From Prorocentrum cordatum (Eukaryota; Sar; Dinophyceae; Prorocentrales; Prorocentraceae), in NCBI GenBank assembly GCA_963575745.1, contig CAUYUJ010005651.1, forward strand, positions 1 to 59,734: DNA of 59,734 nucleotides, given 5' to 3'. Below the pieces are notes generated by a model that worked only from the letters and a program-made list of their open reading frames with translations, ran no database searches and was not told where the DNA came from. The position numbers and the translations under genes were made by a program. Positions 1-11,039 of this stretch are shown here, one piece after another; position 1 is the first letter of the stretch; each line of letters opens with the position of its first letter.

Positions 1-33
1 GCGGCGCGGCGGCGGCGGCGGCGGCGGCGGGCA

Positions 34-73
<40 letters not shown>
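1..73. repeat. GGC/GCG triplet microsatellite
   Basis: Nearly pure GCG/GGC triplets at the window edge, with one GGCAG interruption near position 31. Simple-sequence DNA; it may continue outside the window. No coding signal is claimed. Confidence 0.9.
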
Positions 74-259
74 ATTGGCCCCCAGTAGCTGCCCATCCAA
101 AGACGACTGCTGAATATGCTGAGGCTCGGGCTAGACTCGGGTGCTACGTATGTGTTGGGAGGGCGGGTGGGAGTGTGCGAGACGGCTTGCGGGCGGGGAG
201 GGAGCCTTGACCCCTCCCCCACCCCCATCCCTGGACCTGGACGAGGCCGGTCGCGAGGT

Positions 260-920
260 GTCCGAAGGTACTTGTTCGCCCAAAACGGCCCCAAGAGGGC
301 CTCAGAGAGCCCACGATGGCGTCCAAGATCGCTCAAGATAGCGCGAGATGCCTCGAGATGGCCCCCAAGATGCTCCAAGACGCCCCAAGACTGCTCCAAG
401 ACGGCTCTAAGTTGCCAAAAGAGCTCCCCAATGATGCCCCCAAAATGCCAAAGCCTTCCAAATTGAGATAATCAGTGTGTTTGGGTTTCTCGCCTTTTCG
501 CTTCCGATGGCCATTCGAAGCAGATAGCTCCAAGATGGCCCAAGAAAGCTCGAAGAGGGGCCCAAGGGAACCCAAGAGGGCTCCCGAGGGGAGAGGCTGA
601 TGAAGGGAGCCACATTATTTGAGCGTTGTCGCTTCCGATGGCCATCCGAGGCCTCAAGATGGTTCCCAGATGGCCCAAGAGGGCTCCAAGAGCGTTCCTA
701 AGGCTCCCAAGAGCGCTTCATGAGGGCCCGAGGGGGCGCCCAGGAGCCCCAGGAGGCCCCAACAGGCGTCCAAGAGGCGTCCAAGAGGCTCCCAAGAGAC
801 CCCCAAGAAACCCCAAGAAACCCTGCGAGGCAACGGAAACGTTCCAAGAGGCGCCCGGGACCACCAAGAGGCCCCCAAGACGCTCCAGCAGGCCTCCACT
901 GGGGGACCCTTCCTCTGTGT
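260..920. repeat. Degenerate CCAAGA/GGCC array (unit about 12 bp)
   Basis: The text is a run of variants of GGCCCCAAGAGGGC and GCTCCAAGATGGCCC with loose 12-base spacing. Two short non-array spacers near 470-510 and 605-650 both contain TCGCTTCCGATGGCCAT. Open frames on both strands here come from the composition: the plus strand reads as Pro/Lys/Arg/Gln-rich and the minus strand as Gly/Leu/Trp/Ser-rich. The same family recurs at 2810-3180, 3540-4430, 13935-14500 and, inverted, at 54855-55370. Confidence 0.75.
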
Positions 921-2270
921 GCTGCCCACATCCCTGATCGAGGCAAATCCTCTGAGCATCGTTTCTGGATGGGCTGGTAGGGTTACTTTTGTGTTGCCAG
1001 CCGCAGGCGAGCGCGCCGACGGCGTGTCAAGGTCCGGGCGGGCCGCGCGAGGTCCTAAATTACCTAGCAGGAGCAGGCCTACCGCCGCAACTCAGGCCGA
1101 GACCAGGAAGGGGCCGAGGGGGTGGGGGGCAGTGGGCTGCAGGTTGCCACTGGCCTCAAACGAGCACCGTGCTGGAAACGCGCTGCTGACTGCCAGGGGC
1201 TGCTGACTGCCAGGGGCTGCAGGCTGCCGTATGTGAGTTGAACTGCAAGGACTGGACAACCTCTGCAACTGAGAGGCTGCCAGGGTGGCCCGAACCGTAA
1301 GGCCTGACCCACCAAGTAAAAGAACTGAGTGCGCGTGAATTGACCAACCGAAGTTGGAGCGCAGCCAAAATGGCGCGCAGTAGCACCAAGATGTGACCAG
1401 GGTGACGGCAGACAGGTGTACGGACTGCCCAAGATGCCCACAGTGGTCCAGCAGCAGGGCTGGTGGGGTTACTTTTTTTGATTAGCGGCCCGCAAGGAAA
1501 AGTCCACAGGGCGGGGTCACCGAGGCTGGGGCACAGCGCAAGATAATTAGCGCGAGAACGCGCGGACCATGCAAAACCACTGGGCCGATGCCAGCGGGGG
1601 AGAAGCTGCCACAGGTGGACAACCGAAGATTATATGCAAAATCACTGGGCAGATGCCAGCGGGGGAGAAGCTGCCACCGGTGGACAACAAAAGAACACAA
1701 GCCAGACCCGCAGGTGGGGAAACCTGGCCGGTGACCGGAAGAAAGAGCGCGAAACGGCAGGCGGCCACAAAGGGCGCGGCAGACAGGGGGGGGGGGAGGA
1801 AAGGAGAACAGGAGGCCTATAGCGCTGCGAACTCAATCGCGTTGCACCCAGTGCGCAGACGCCATCGAGCATGGCGATCACTCCCGACATCAACAATGGG
1901 GGGAAGCCACTTGGCACACAGCTAGACTTCCACTGGTGAAGCACGAGGAAGGGCCTTCCAATAGCCTCTGCACCACGGCCCGCACTCACTCGGGCAGATG
2001 CCTGGGTGGGGTTATTTCAGCCGACCGCAGGCGCAGGAACCCACAAGGTGCCGCGGGAACCAATGCGCAGTGACGTGCCCCTCGAACCCACGAGGTGGCA
2101 CGAATCAGTGGCCAGAGCCATCCACTGCGTCAGGGACCGATGGGGCGATGCCTACGGCAAAACGGCCGGGTCCCCCGCGGGCCGGCAACGCGGCCAAGAC
2201 CTTGGGGGGATAAACTCAGTCGACCACACGGGCTACAGCCCACGATGGCTGGTGGGGTTACGCGAAGCGT
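920..2270. repeat. Repeat-rich intergenic DNA with a recurring GGGCTGGTGGGGTTAC box
   Basis: No convincing gene. A box close to GGGCTGGTGGGGTTAC occurs near 968, 1455, 2005 and 2245, and is seen again at about 57920. Each copy is followed by unrelated or diverged sequence, so these look like edges of old repeat units or fragments of one family. A 17-base duplication of GCTGCTGACTGCCAGGG lies at about 1191-1224. Confidence 0.5.
1569..1698. repeat. Two tandem 65-bp units
   Basis: Units 1569-1633 and 1634-1698 are almost identical. Both begin ATGCAAAA, share GCCAGCGGGGGAGAAGCTGC and end in a GGTGGACAAC-type sequence. The open frame running through them (1569-1925) reflects the repeat and has no recognisable domain. 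Confidence 0.85.
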
Positions 2271-2800
2271 CTAGAATTGAGCCACAGTTGCGCCCCCGAG
2301 GCAACGATCCTTCTTAAAATCATGCAGCAGTCGCGTCCCCGAGGCCAGCAACCCTCGCAAAGTATGCGGCTCTTGCGCCGCCAGGGCAACAATTTCGCAA
2401 ATTACTCGCTATTCGCGTCCCCGAGGCCTTTCACCCTTACAAATTGCGCAATTCTTGCGCCCCCGAGGCAAGACATCTTCTTCATTTACTCAAGTCGTGC
2501 GTCCCCGAGGGGACAAACCCTTGTAAATTATACCAGGTTCGCGTCCCCGAAGCCAGAATCCTGAGCAAATTCCCAACATTCGCGCCCACGAGGCCACAAA
2601 CCCTCGCAAAGTGCTAGATAGTCGCGTCCCCGAAGCCAGAACCCCGTCGTATGTTACTCTATGTTCGCGCCCCCGAGGCCACAAACCCTAGCAAAGTGCT
2701 CAATGCTTGCGTCCCCGAGGCAACAAACTCTCACGAACTATGCAAGCAAGATGCGCGTCCACGTGGCCATAAACCTTCGCAAATTCGGAAATGTTCGCAT
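2270..2800. repeat. Interspersed minisatellite with core GTCCCCGAGGCCA (unit about 45 bp)
   Basis: About eleven imperfect units of the pattern TTCGCGTCCCCGAGGCCA, then AACCCTCGCAAA, then a variable dozen bases. The same unit fills the loop of the foldback element at 57842-58390. The left edge is a GGCTGGTGGGGTTAC box (2244), which also borders the 57.9-kb copy, so this may be the remains of a second foldback element that has lost its long arms. Confidence 0.8.
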
Positions 2801-2809
2801 TGCCGAGGC

Positions 2810-3180
2810 CAAGAATGTTCCAAGGCGCCCGAAGATGATTCCAAGACAGCCCAAAAGGGCCCGAAGCGGCCCCAAGACCGCCACAAGAGGCCTCCTGGGA
2901 GAGCCCCAGGAGGCCAACATCGTCGATATTACATACTGTGTTTGAAGGAGTGTGGGGTTCTCGCATGTTCGGCTTCCCGACGCTCGAAGATGGCTTAAGA
3001 AGCTTCCAAGACAGCCGAAGACGCTTCCAAGAGGGCCCCAAGACGGCCCAAGATGGCTCCAAGATGGCCCAAGAAGCGTTCAGAGAAGCCCCGAGAAGCC
3101 CCCAGGAGGCCCCAAGAGGCCCCAAGAAGCGCCCAAGACGCGCCAAAGTGGCCTCAAGAGCTCCCTCTCAACCTCTTCCT
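2810..3180. repeat. CCAAGA/GGCC degenerate array with spacer
   Basis: Same family as the array at 260-920. It contains a spacer at about 2905-2990 (AGGAGGCCAACATCGTCGAT, then GTTTGAAGGAGTGTGGGGTT) that has diverged relatives at 3745-3830, 4165-4235 and 14075-14150. Arrays and spacers therefore form a higher-order unit of a few hundred bases. Confidence 0.7.
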
Positions 3181-3365
3181 CCGCCTCATCCTGATCTTCC
3201 CCGCCATCCTCCCCCAAATGTTCCCTGAAGGGTTTCCACAACGGCTGGGGGAACACATGGTCCGATAGCTTGGGCTCTTGCCACAATGCTCGGCCACATG
3301 GCGATTCTAGAAGGCAAGGGGCGGCGGTGATTCGCAGTAGGCATCTTCGATCTGCCGCCCACTGT
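3165..3365. repeat. Dispersed hairpin repeat, copy 1 (GTTCCC...GGGAAC)
   Basis: Begins after a pyrimidine-rich CCTCATCCTGATCTTCCCC segment and contains an imperfect stem from TGTTCCC near 3219 to GGGGGAACA near 3256. Related copies lie at 14645-14790 and 14790-14930, in the same order relative to a CCAAGA array. It is therefore part of a larger composite unit rather than an isolated hairpin. Confidence 0.7.
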
Positions 3366-3539
3366 TGATTCATCACAGGGATGCCTGGCGTGCTGGATCC
3401 TTTCGGTTTTGGTTTTGGTACTATTTCCACAAGCACTCTCCCCTGGGGGTCCGGCCCAGCCCGCTGGCCACCCGGAAGGACCTAAAAGGGATCGCAAGAC
3501 CGGGTTGCAAAGGGCTTTCTTCTCCATGCGGTTCCGAGA

Positions 3540-4433
3540 TGGCCCACGATGGGCTCCAAGACGGCTACGATGGCCCTCGAGTTTGTCAAGATGGTCCAAG
3601 ATGACCTCCAAGACGCCCCGACAAGGCTCACGTTGCCTCCAAGTCCGCCCAAGAAGCTTCGAAAACGGTCCAAGCGGGCCCAAAGAGGCCCCCCAAGAGG
3701 CCCCCAAGACGGCCCAAGAGGCCTCCAAGAGGGCCTCCAGGAAGGCCCGAAGAGGCCAAGTTCATTGATTGCCTTTAGGTCTCAGGTGCTTAAAGGATGT
3801 TGGCATTTGCTCTTGTTAGGCGTGCCGACGGCCCGAGACGGCCCAAGAGCTCCAAAAGATCGCCCCAAGATCGCCCAAGAGGCCTCCAAGACGGCCCCAG
3901 AACGGCCTCAGAGGCCCAAGACCGCCCCAGGAGGGCTCCAAGACGGACCGAGAGGCCTGGCCTCCAAGACGGCCCTGAAGCGCCCCAAGCGGGCCCCCAG
4001 TCTGCCCGGAGAGGCCCCCAAATCCGACGGCGCCAGACGGGCCAGGAGCCAACCAGACCGGCCCAAGATGGCTCTAAGATGGCCCAAGACGGCCCAAGAG
4101 GTGCCCAAGAGGCCTCCAAGTCGGCACAAGAGGCCTCCGAGAGGTCCTCCAGGAGGCCCCGAAGAGGCCAACATCACAGATGCCCCCCAGGTTGTTGAAG
4201 GATTGTGGCAATTGCTCTCGCTATGCCTTCCGACGGCCCAAGAGGGCCCAAGAGGCCACCAACATCGCCCCAGAGCGCCCAAGAGGCCCCCAAGATGGCC
4301 CCAGAACGGCCCATGTTGCCCCCAAGACGGCCCCAAGAGGGCCCAAAGACGGCCCAAGTGGCCTCCAACACGCCCAAGAAAGTCCCCAAGACGGCCCTGG
4401 AGCATTCCAAAAGGGCTCCTAGTCGACACAGAC
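3540..4433. repeat. CCAAGA/GGCC degenerate array, left flank of the copia insertion
   Basis: Long array of GCCCAAGACGGCC-like units with two spacers at about 3745-3830 and 4165-4235. A continuous 414-codon plus-strand frame crosses it, but its residues simply cycle through Pro, Lys, Arg, Gln and Asp, so it is rejected as a gene. The array resumes to the right of the LTR element at 13935, so the element inserted into it. Confidence 0.75.
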
Positions 4434-5021
4434 TGCTATGGCCCCGCTAGACCCACTGCCCTGAGATCTGCTCTCCTCCCCTCTATATCTCTATTGTTCT
4501 CTCTCTCTCTCGTTCTCTCTTTCTTTTTTTCTTTATTTCTCTCTCTCTCTCTCTCTCTCTCTTTTTCTCTCTCGAAATGGCAACGCGTTGGTATCACTGA
4601 TGCTGGTGGCAAGCGCGAGGGTGCTCGCGCGATTGCGATGAAAGGGAGCTGTTACGGTTGCGGGCCAGCTTGCAATCCTGCGCCTCGCAGGCGCACGCCA
4701 GGAGTCCAGCGACAGTGCGTCGCTGCAAAGGCTTGCGCCAAGTGCCAAGACGTGTTCGGTAGCAACGTCTTGGGAAAACTTGAAAATACATGATGAGACC
4801 CTGGGGCCTGGGGGCTCTACGAGGGCTCTTGGGGATACCACTCAGCATGGCTAGGCTGCAAACGAAGTTTGGAACACGATGCCCCGTGAAACGCGGATAT
4901 GTGTAAACGGGGGCGCCCAGTGAGCCCAGACATGCACGCAGGTGAAAGCTCACACTCGGCCTCCAGAGGCCATCTGCCGCAAGAAGGCTCTAGTCAGGCA
5001 GGCTCCGGGCTGCGAGTTACA
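4434..5021 (-). repeat. 3' LTR of the copia element (left copy)
   Basis: Direct repeat of 13382-13930. Both copies start TGC(T/A)ATGG and end TT(A/G)CA on the plus strand, so they have the TG...CA termini expected of LTRs. Shared landmarks include CTGTTACGGTTGCGGGCCAG, a CT microsatellite (about 4495-4570), and GTGAAACGCGGATAT followed by TCACACTCGGC. Copy-specific differences in the CT tract explain most of the length difference. Confidence 0.85.
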
Positions 5022-5286
5022 TGCCCAAACATAGGAATCGATGTTGCGACATCGAGGCGCGCCGCTGACCCCTGCATTCACTGAAAGCACAAAGCGGGGG
5101 CGCGGTCTCACCGAACCCCGCAAGGCCACGTGTCCGGCAGGGCACAACTGCTCGCAGGGATTGTCGCGGGCGAAGTAGACGAAGACCTCCAGCATCGCAT
5201 CTCCGTCATCATCGGACACGGGTTTGCCATGGTCGAGCTTGTCCATGCCTGCGGTCTGGCATTTCCTGGCACTGCGTTGGAAAGGA

Positions 5287-5930
5287 TCACCCACCAATCT
5301 CCAGCGCTGCCCTGCTCTGAAAAAACTTGGTCCAACCGTCGGCTAGCACAGCGTAGTTGCTGTGGACCCACCGCATATGGAGGGCCGTCAGCTCCAATTG
5401 CTGTCGGATGTCAAGACACTCGATCTTCGTTGTTTCATCGCGCAGCCCAAGGCCAGCCGACTCACACTTCACGATCGCGCAATAGCCCGATGTCCCGCTT
5501 CAGGCTGAGATGGCATCGTTTTCGCGCTGCTCGGAAGTCCACTGGGCCGCACACTAGCTAGCGTATGCAAAACCGCGGGTTGCTGATCTCGTCCAAAGTC
5601 CCAGTCATCATCTGGACCTCCGAAATCGCACTGCTTCTGGCCACGCGAAGCAACTTGCAGGATCTGTATGAAATAGGCGCCGCAGTCTCCGCCGAACCGC
5701 TGAGTAAGGACAACGGGGCCAGAACGGTTGTCCGCCTTGGGACTCGCCGGTCGCTCTCACTGCCCAGGCCGCGTCACCCCAGCCAACCGCGGCGATCTGG
5801 TCGACGGCCGGAATGAGCGCGACCACGTCGGCAGTGTTGCGCATGGTGCAGATCAGCGCGTTAATCGTCTGGATGGTTGAGACCGCGGCCGTCGGAGTCC
5901 TGGCATGGAGCAAAGATACTTATGCACTGA
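5287..5930 (-). pseudogene. Copia RNase H domain, frameshifted
   Basis: Two minus-strand pieces in different frames match the C-terminal RNase H of copia polyproteins. The upstream piece (about 5913-5730) contains INALICTMRNTADVV and VGWGDAAWA, the VGxxDAxxA box carrying the first catalytic Asp. The downstream piece (about 5472-5287) contains MRWVHSNYAVLADGWTK, which resembles the usual WVxSxxxLADxLTK ending. The frame between them is broken. RNase H removes the RNA strand during reverse transcription. The fold assignment is from motif recognition only. Confidence 0.65.
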
Positions 5931-6056
5931 ACCACGGGGCCGACTGCTGCGCGCGCCATCCGAGTGCACCAAGTCGGCCTCGCAGGCCCGATCGCTCCTT
6001 ACCCGAACCCCCCCCCGTAGGTCTTCGGCCACGCCGTACCTTGTTGGGTTCCACGT

Positions 6057-6500
6057 TCAGGCTGTAGTTGTCCTGAGCGGGGCTGCAACTGAAATCGTCA
6101 GACTGTCGGATACTGATGCCGCGCTGGACGAAGGCGCGGCTCTCCCAGGGCGTCCACTCTTCTGGATATCCTTACGCTTCTCGAGGGAGGCCAGGCTCGT
6201 CTGGTCAGCAGCGATCATCATATCATCGACGCGTAGGATTACCATGCCAACCAGCTTGTCAACGTCGCAGAAAACCCAGAAGCAGGGCTCGCACTGAGCA
6301 GCCTCCAGCTCGAGCTTCTTGAGCGCGTCTTGGAAGTGGAGCCACCACTTGCGAAGAGCGTGTAAGAATCCGCACACTGGCTTGAACAACAGCAAGGCCC
6401 GGTAGTCGTCCACGCCGAATGCCTGGCGGACATATCCCGGAGGGGCCGCGTAGAGATTACTCTTCTCCTTGTCGGCCTCCCCCTGGAGGAAGGCCGTCAC
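6057..6500 (-). pseudogene. Copia reverse transcriptase palm region
   Basis: Continuous 147-codon frame with TAFLQGE, the start of the copia RT block that includes the first catalytic Asp region in intact relatives. It is followed by LYAAPPGYVRQAFG, LLLFKPVCGFLHALRKWW (copia LxKxxYGLxxAPRxW) and ILRVDDMMIAAD, the catalytic VDD box encoded at about 6222-6230. Upstream RT sequence is in other frames (see 6531-7118). RT copies the element RNA. Loss of frame on both sides makes this a fragment. Confidence 0.8.
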
Positions 6501-6530
6501 TGCGTCTGCTTTCTCCAGCTTCCACTTGCG

Positions 6531-6920
6531 TCAGGCTGCCCTGGCCAATAGAAAATGACGCGCCCGTCGCGAAGCGACGGGGGGCTCCGTCTGGAGGCGG
6601 AGCAAGCCGGGGTCGATGAAGCCGAGCATGACCAGTCTATCCGCGCCTCGGAGAACGCCGCCTTGCCCCAAGCCGAGCCTCGTTCCAAGTCGAGCCTTGG
6701 CCCAGCAAGCCGGGGTCGACGAAGTCGAGCCGTGTTCCAGGTCGGCACGTAGCGGCAGCGAAGGAGGAGCGCTCCTGCTGAGCCTCGAGTAGCAGCTTCT
6801 TCTCCTCTGCGGTCGCCTTCTGGATGGAGACCCCCACTCGGCCCTCGCGGGCCTCAGATGCCACGAAGTTGCTGGGGTCGCACATGTACGCCATGAGCGC
6901 GTGCTCGCAATTGAAGGGGA
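6531..6920 (-). pseudogene. Copia RT N-terminal part with internal duplication
   Basis: Minus-strand frames read SIQKATAEEKKLLLEAQQER and then two versions of the same segment: LDFVDPGLLGQG and, about 40 codons on, LVMLGFIDPGLLRLQTEPP. The second matches the copia block (ARLVxLGFxDPDLL...PTxSR) that sits just before the RT palm. The short repeated DPGLL segment suggests a local duplication of about 100 bp after insertion. The frame then shifts into the RT palm at 6500. Confidence 0.6.
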
Positions 6921-6963
6921 TGTCCAGAACGATGAGCTCATTATCCTCCTTGGCCTCATCGCA

Positions 6964-7820
6964 CTACTGGGCGCTGTAAGCGCGCGCGTAGTCCCCGTAG
7001 AAATCTCCCTCCTGCAAGAAGTACAAGAAAGCCACCAGGGTGGTAGCGTCGACCTGTTGCGTCCTGACAGGTGGCCCTGGCGACCCCGGGGCTTGCCGAT
7101 GACGCTTGTTGTTGGCATCAGGCGCCGTCGCCTCTTTCAGGTCCTCCTCGTCCGTGTCCACGGTAATGCGGCGCCGGGAAGCGTGACCCCCCTGGTCGTC
7201 TATTGGAGGGGCCTCCACGATGATCTCTTCTTCAGGCACTCCAGCTTTTTCGCCGGGCTGACGAAGGCCCGGTGGAACCTCTGGCGATGCTGGATGGATA
7301 ACAAGGTCTGGATCCGCGCTCGCGGCGAGCCAAGGGCTTCCCTTACGTCGCACCCTCCTAGGCAGTTTCGGCCCGAATATAAGTAGTCCTTCGAGTCCAG
7401 TAGTGGCCGAAGGCAAGCTGCCACCTCCGCCACCTCCTGGCCCAAGGCGCTGAGGTTCTCCCGGGGGGGGGGCCGTAGATCGGTGTCCTCGTCGATTGCC
7501 CAAGGCCCGCTCGGATTGCCCGCGAGGGCGCGGGCGCTGACCGACTCGCCGTCGCCCGTTGCAAGGTCCTCGCCTGTCGGCGGGGGCCCGTTGGACAGGT
7601 CAATCATCTCGTTGGCGTCGAGATGCTTCTGGGCCTCTCCAAAGGCCCATGTCCCAGGATGCTCGCGGCGCGAGCGCAGGGGATCCATCGCCTCCTCCGA
7701 CGGGGTGGCCGGTCGAAGCTGCTCTGGAGCCACCAGGTAGGAGGCGACCAGCCAACGCGATGTTGACCAAGGCCCCTGGCAGGCCAGGTCGATATCCAGA
7801 GCTCGCAAGCTCGCGACTCA
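6964..7820 (-). pseudogene. Copia polyprotein linker between integrase and RT
   Basis: Two overlapping minus-strand frames (7503-6964 and 7808-7200) are Pro/Glu/Asp-rich and low in motifs, as expected for the variable linker between integrase and RT. FLYFLQEGDFYGDYARA at the downstream end leads toward the RT region. No enzymatic motif was recognised. It is assigned to the copia element from position and orientation. Confidence 0.45.
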
Positions 7821-7924
7821 GAACTGGCCCAGGGCCGCACCAGTGACATCGCCCCAATATGGAGCGAGACTGCCCTTTCTTCCGCCGGGCTCCTGGTGGG
7901 AGCCGCCTGCGCACGAAGACCAGG

Positions 7925-8395
7925 TCACCAGTCTCGTACTTTCTGAAGGACCTGGACCTGGGCGCCTCGGCTCGCTCGTCGCGGTCCGAAAAATTCCGCC
8001 TGGATGTGCGCCAGTCTCGACAGTCGTCGTACTTGAGCGTCTCTGCTGAAGGTGCCGTCCAACAGTTCGGTGCTGACGAGAGGCAGGTTGCGCGGCTCGT
8101 CGGACAAGTTGACGGCGGTGCCCGTCGGCGTCCGACCCGCGCACCGTTGAAGCGGGCTGAAACCGTCGATCCGGATCAGGTCGTTCCTCGCCGCGATCTC
8201 GCCAGTCGGCACCTTGGCAGAGACCGTCTCAGCCAAGGCGTCGAGTGCCTCCTTGAAAGCCTCGGTCGCGCGCTCGATCTTGCCGATCCGCCAGCGGGCG
8301 TCGGCGGCTAAGGAGAGGCAGTAGTTGCCCAGACCCTCGGCCCACTCCCGGGTCGCGGCGCATGGCCTTTGGGCGCCCCATCCAGGGGAAGCCAC
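7925..8395 (-). pseudogene. Copia integrase core, C-terminal half
   Basis: A 156-codon minus-strand frame contains WRIGKIERATEAFKEAL, where the Glu of the IER box matches the third acidic residue of the copia integrase catalytic triad. It then has EIAARNDLIRIDGFSPLQ and a GR box close to the GFSPxQxxxGRxP sequence conserved in copia integrases, followed by VNLSDEPRNLPL. Integrase joins the cDNA to host DNA. The N-terminal part is in another frame at 8399-8875, so this copy is not functional. Confidence 0.75.
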
Positions 8396-8398
8396 TTT

Positions 8399-8900
8399 TT
8401 AGCGAAGATATGTCGGGGGGTCTCCTGCGCGCACTTGTCGAGTCTGTCCTGGAGCCCCCCTCTCGTCGATCAGCCTCGCGTAGAGGATGCCGGAGCCAGC
8501 GCCAAGGACCGACAGCGCCATCGCGCTCGCGTTCGTACCGCGTCGGGTCCACGAGATGGCCTCGACGAGCACATCGTGACCGTTCTGGGGCTGCTCGACC
8601 GATGACGCAGGGGGCCGCGTCGTTGGTCGGTGAGCATCGTAGATGCCGCACTTAAAGTTCAGGGCCAACAGCAGCACCTTTGGTCTAGCGCCTCGATCTC
8701 GACGGTATCGAAGTAGGTGAGCCCGAGGTAGGTGTCCATGGTTGGCATGGATCAACCTGACGTCGCTCCCGAGCTTATGGATCGTCTCGTTGGCGAGGTC
8801 GTGGATGCCTCTGCCGCCCTTCCGTCGTCGATCGGCAGGCGGCTGCCGCGTGGCAGCCAGGCAGTGGCAGCGCACAACCTCATCCTCGAAGTAGTTGGGG
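8399..8900 (-). pseudogene. Copia integrase zinc-binding region and start of core
   Basis: Minus-strand frame with LIHANHGHLPRAHLLRYRR and ALNFKCGIYDAHRP, which resembles the HHCC zinc finger before the copia integrase core (H..GH......L, then FxCxxCxxxK-like). The second Cys is replaced (KCGIYDA). Downstream of it a decayed frame reads toward ISWTRRG. The assignment rests on order and partial motif and is less certain than the integrase core. Confidence 0.5.
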
Positions 8901-9125
8901 TTCTAGCTCTTCGTCAGAGCTCTGAGGGTCTTGCAGCGCAGCGTCTTAGGGTAGTTTCCCGGCGCATCCTTGCGCGGGCTGCTCTCGATCTCCTTGTGAG
9001 AATGGTCTCCGCGGCACTGCGCGGGCTGGAGAGTAATCCAGATCCCCTTGTCCTTCGTCTGGAACTTCCAGCGCTTCCTCATGAGCCCCCCAGCATTTGG
9101 AGCTCCGAGTCCACGCGAGAAGCCG

Positions 9126-10960
9126 TCAACAATGACCTTGGATGGGAGTGCGCTGCGAAGACCCTTCCAGCAGGTCCTCTGCCGCGAACGGTCGTCGTGG
9201 GAGTGCTCTGCGAGGGCCAAGCCGCGCGCGTTTAGAGCCCGATGTTCGCGTGCCATTACTTAAGATCACGTGGCGCTTAGCCCTCTTCTTGCGAAGGTAG
9301 CTATCCTGCTGCTCGTTGCGCTGGTTGACGTGCTGCGTAATCGACCAAGGCCCGTCCGCAGGGTGGAGCGCTGACGCAGATCTCTGGGCGCTTCTCGCCA
9401 AGTAGGAACTTCGCCTTGCGATCGCTCGCAACGGTAGCCTGTCTTGTTGCACACCTGGCCAAGGTTCGAGCCCAGGTGGGCGCGGGCCTCCACCGCCGCC
9501 AAGCGGCCGGAAGACGCGAGGGAGCACATGGCCCCGAACAGAGCCGATCTTGTCGAGCGGGCAGCTGCCCAGATAGCCCGACGCCGATGACCCGTCAAAG
9601 GGCGGCTGCCGTCGCCGAGCCAGCGCGTCCCCCTGCACCGCGCGTCGCCCAGGCCTCCTGAGTCGCGCGCGCTCGGCGGCGCCACCCGCGGGGCCTCACC
9701 TTCGCGATTGGCTCGCGCATTGCGACGCCCCCTCTGCAAGCAACGAGGACGCTGGCACTCCTGAGCGCAATGGGCCGCGATGGCCGGCTCCGCGACTGCG
9801 GAAGCCGCCTCCGTCTCTTTGATCTCCACCCCCTTCTTGATCTTGATCGCCGGGGCCGCCGCCCCGCGCTGCTCGATTACGGGCGCGATGATGCGGTCGA
9901 TCACCTCCTCCTTGTTCCCTGCATGGACCAGCCCCCAGCTCCTGCGCAGGGGCCTGAGGGGGTTGGGCATCGTGACGATGCTGCGCTGCTCGCGAATCTG
10001 CTCCGAGCTGAGCGCCGCCGACGCAGTCAGCTCCGCAACTTGGTCAAGAAATCTGACTTTGCGCTCTCGATGGCGTCGCGCAACTTCCTGTTCTGCTGGA
10101 TCGGCGCGGCCGTGGCGGCCGACTCCTTTGCCTCCCGGCGCGACGGACTGCGAGTCTCGAGCTTCGCCTGATGTCCAAGCTCCGCCGGTCAGGTCGGGCA
10201 CCGAGTGGGCAGCAGCTGCACCAGCAGGTCGACGCTGCCCAGCTTCCACTTCTCGAGATACACTGTCTTCAAGATGGTCTCTAGCATGAGTCGCGCCGGC
10301 GGCGCGTCGCCCTCGATAGCAGCTTCTCGCAGACCCACATCTCCCAGAAAGGTAGGTGCTCCAGTAAGAACATCTCCGACAGCCGCGTCACGTCCCTGCC
10401 CTGCTCTGGGCCCGCAGGTGGCAGCCCCCCCCGCGCCCGCGGCTCCATCTCCTCGTTGTCTCTCCACTTGCTGGCCCTCTGCTTTGAAGCAGATCGTCTC
10501 GCGGTTGAGGCTCGCGCAGATATGGGAGATATGAAGACTGCTGAGAACTGAGCTCCTCGCTCGACTCGTTTGCGCCGAAACTGGCGATGGAACATGATGG
10601 CGCCGCGGCCCGGTGCTTGATCAGCGCGGGGACCTCGGGAACGACCTCAGGAGGTTGACCAGGCCATGGCCTTTAGCGGGCCGGAGTTGGTGACAATGAT
10701 GCCTGGGGAGCAGGTGAAAATCATGTCGCCGCAGGCGCGGGTAATGATGACATGCCCGCGGGCGCGGGCAACGACGATGTCCCCGCAGCTGTAGGCGCTG
10801 ACGATGCCCCTGTGGCTGCGGGCAACGATGTCCGGGGGCCTGGCGGGGCCCCAATTGCGGGGGTCTCATCTGGGAGCGCTTGGGGGGCATCGGCAGGAGC
10901 ACCTGGGCGTTCGCTGTCAATCGGCTGCTTGTTCTCGCATTTTCCCTCCTGCACCGGAGC
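9126..10960 (-). pseudogene. Copia polyprotein segment without clear domains
   Basis: Several overlapping minus-strand frames (for example 10249-9266, 327 codons, and 10467-10189) contain charged and Pro/Ala-rich sequence but no motif I can name with confidence. The segment lies between protease and integrase of the copia element. A GC-rich imperfect repeat at about 10720-10830 (CCCGCGGGCGCGGGCAACGA and variants) is included. Treated as decayed element interior. Confidence 0.4.
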
Positions 10961-11039
10961 AGTCTCGGGCGTCGGGGGCGCGCGCCCCCAGCTGAGGATG
11001 GCCACGAAGCGGCAAGTCGGCATGCGATGCAAGTGGCTG

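Noticed and set aside
3549-4793. 414-codon plus-strand open frame
   Set aside because: It runs through a degenerate CCAAGA array and into the LTR. The residues cycle with the repeat and carry no domain.
4950-5300. Extra coding frame in the LTR edge, minus strand
   Set aside because: Mostly LTR and the end of the copia RNase H; frames differ and no new domain appears.
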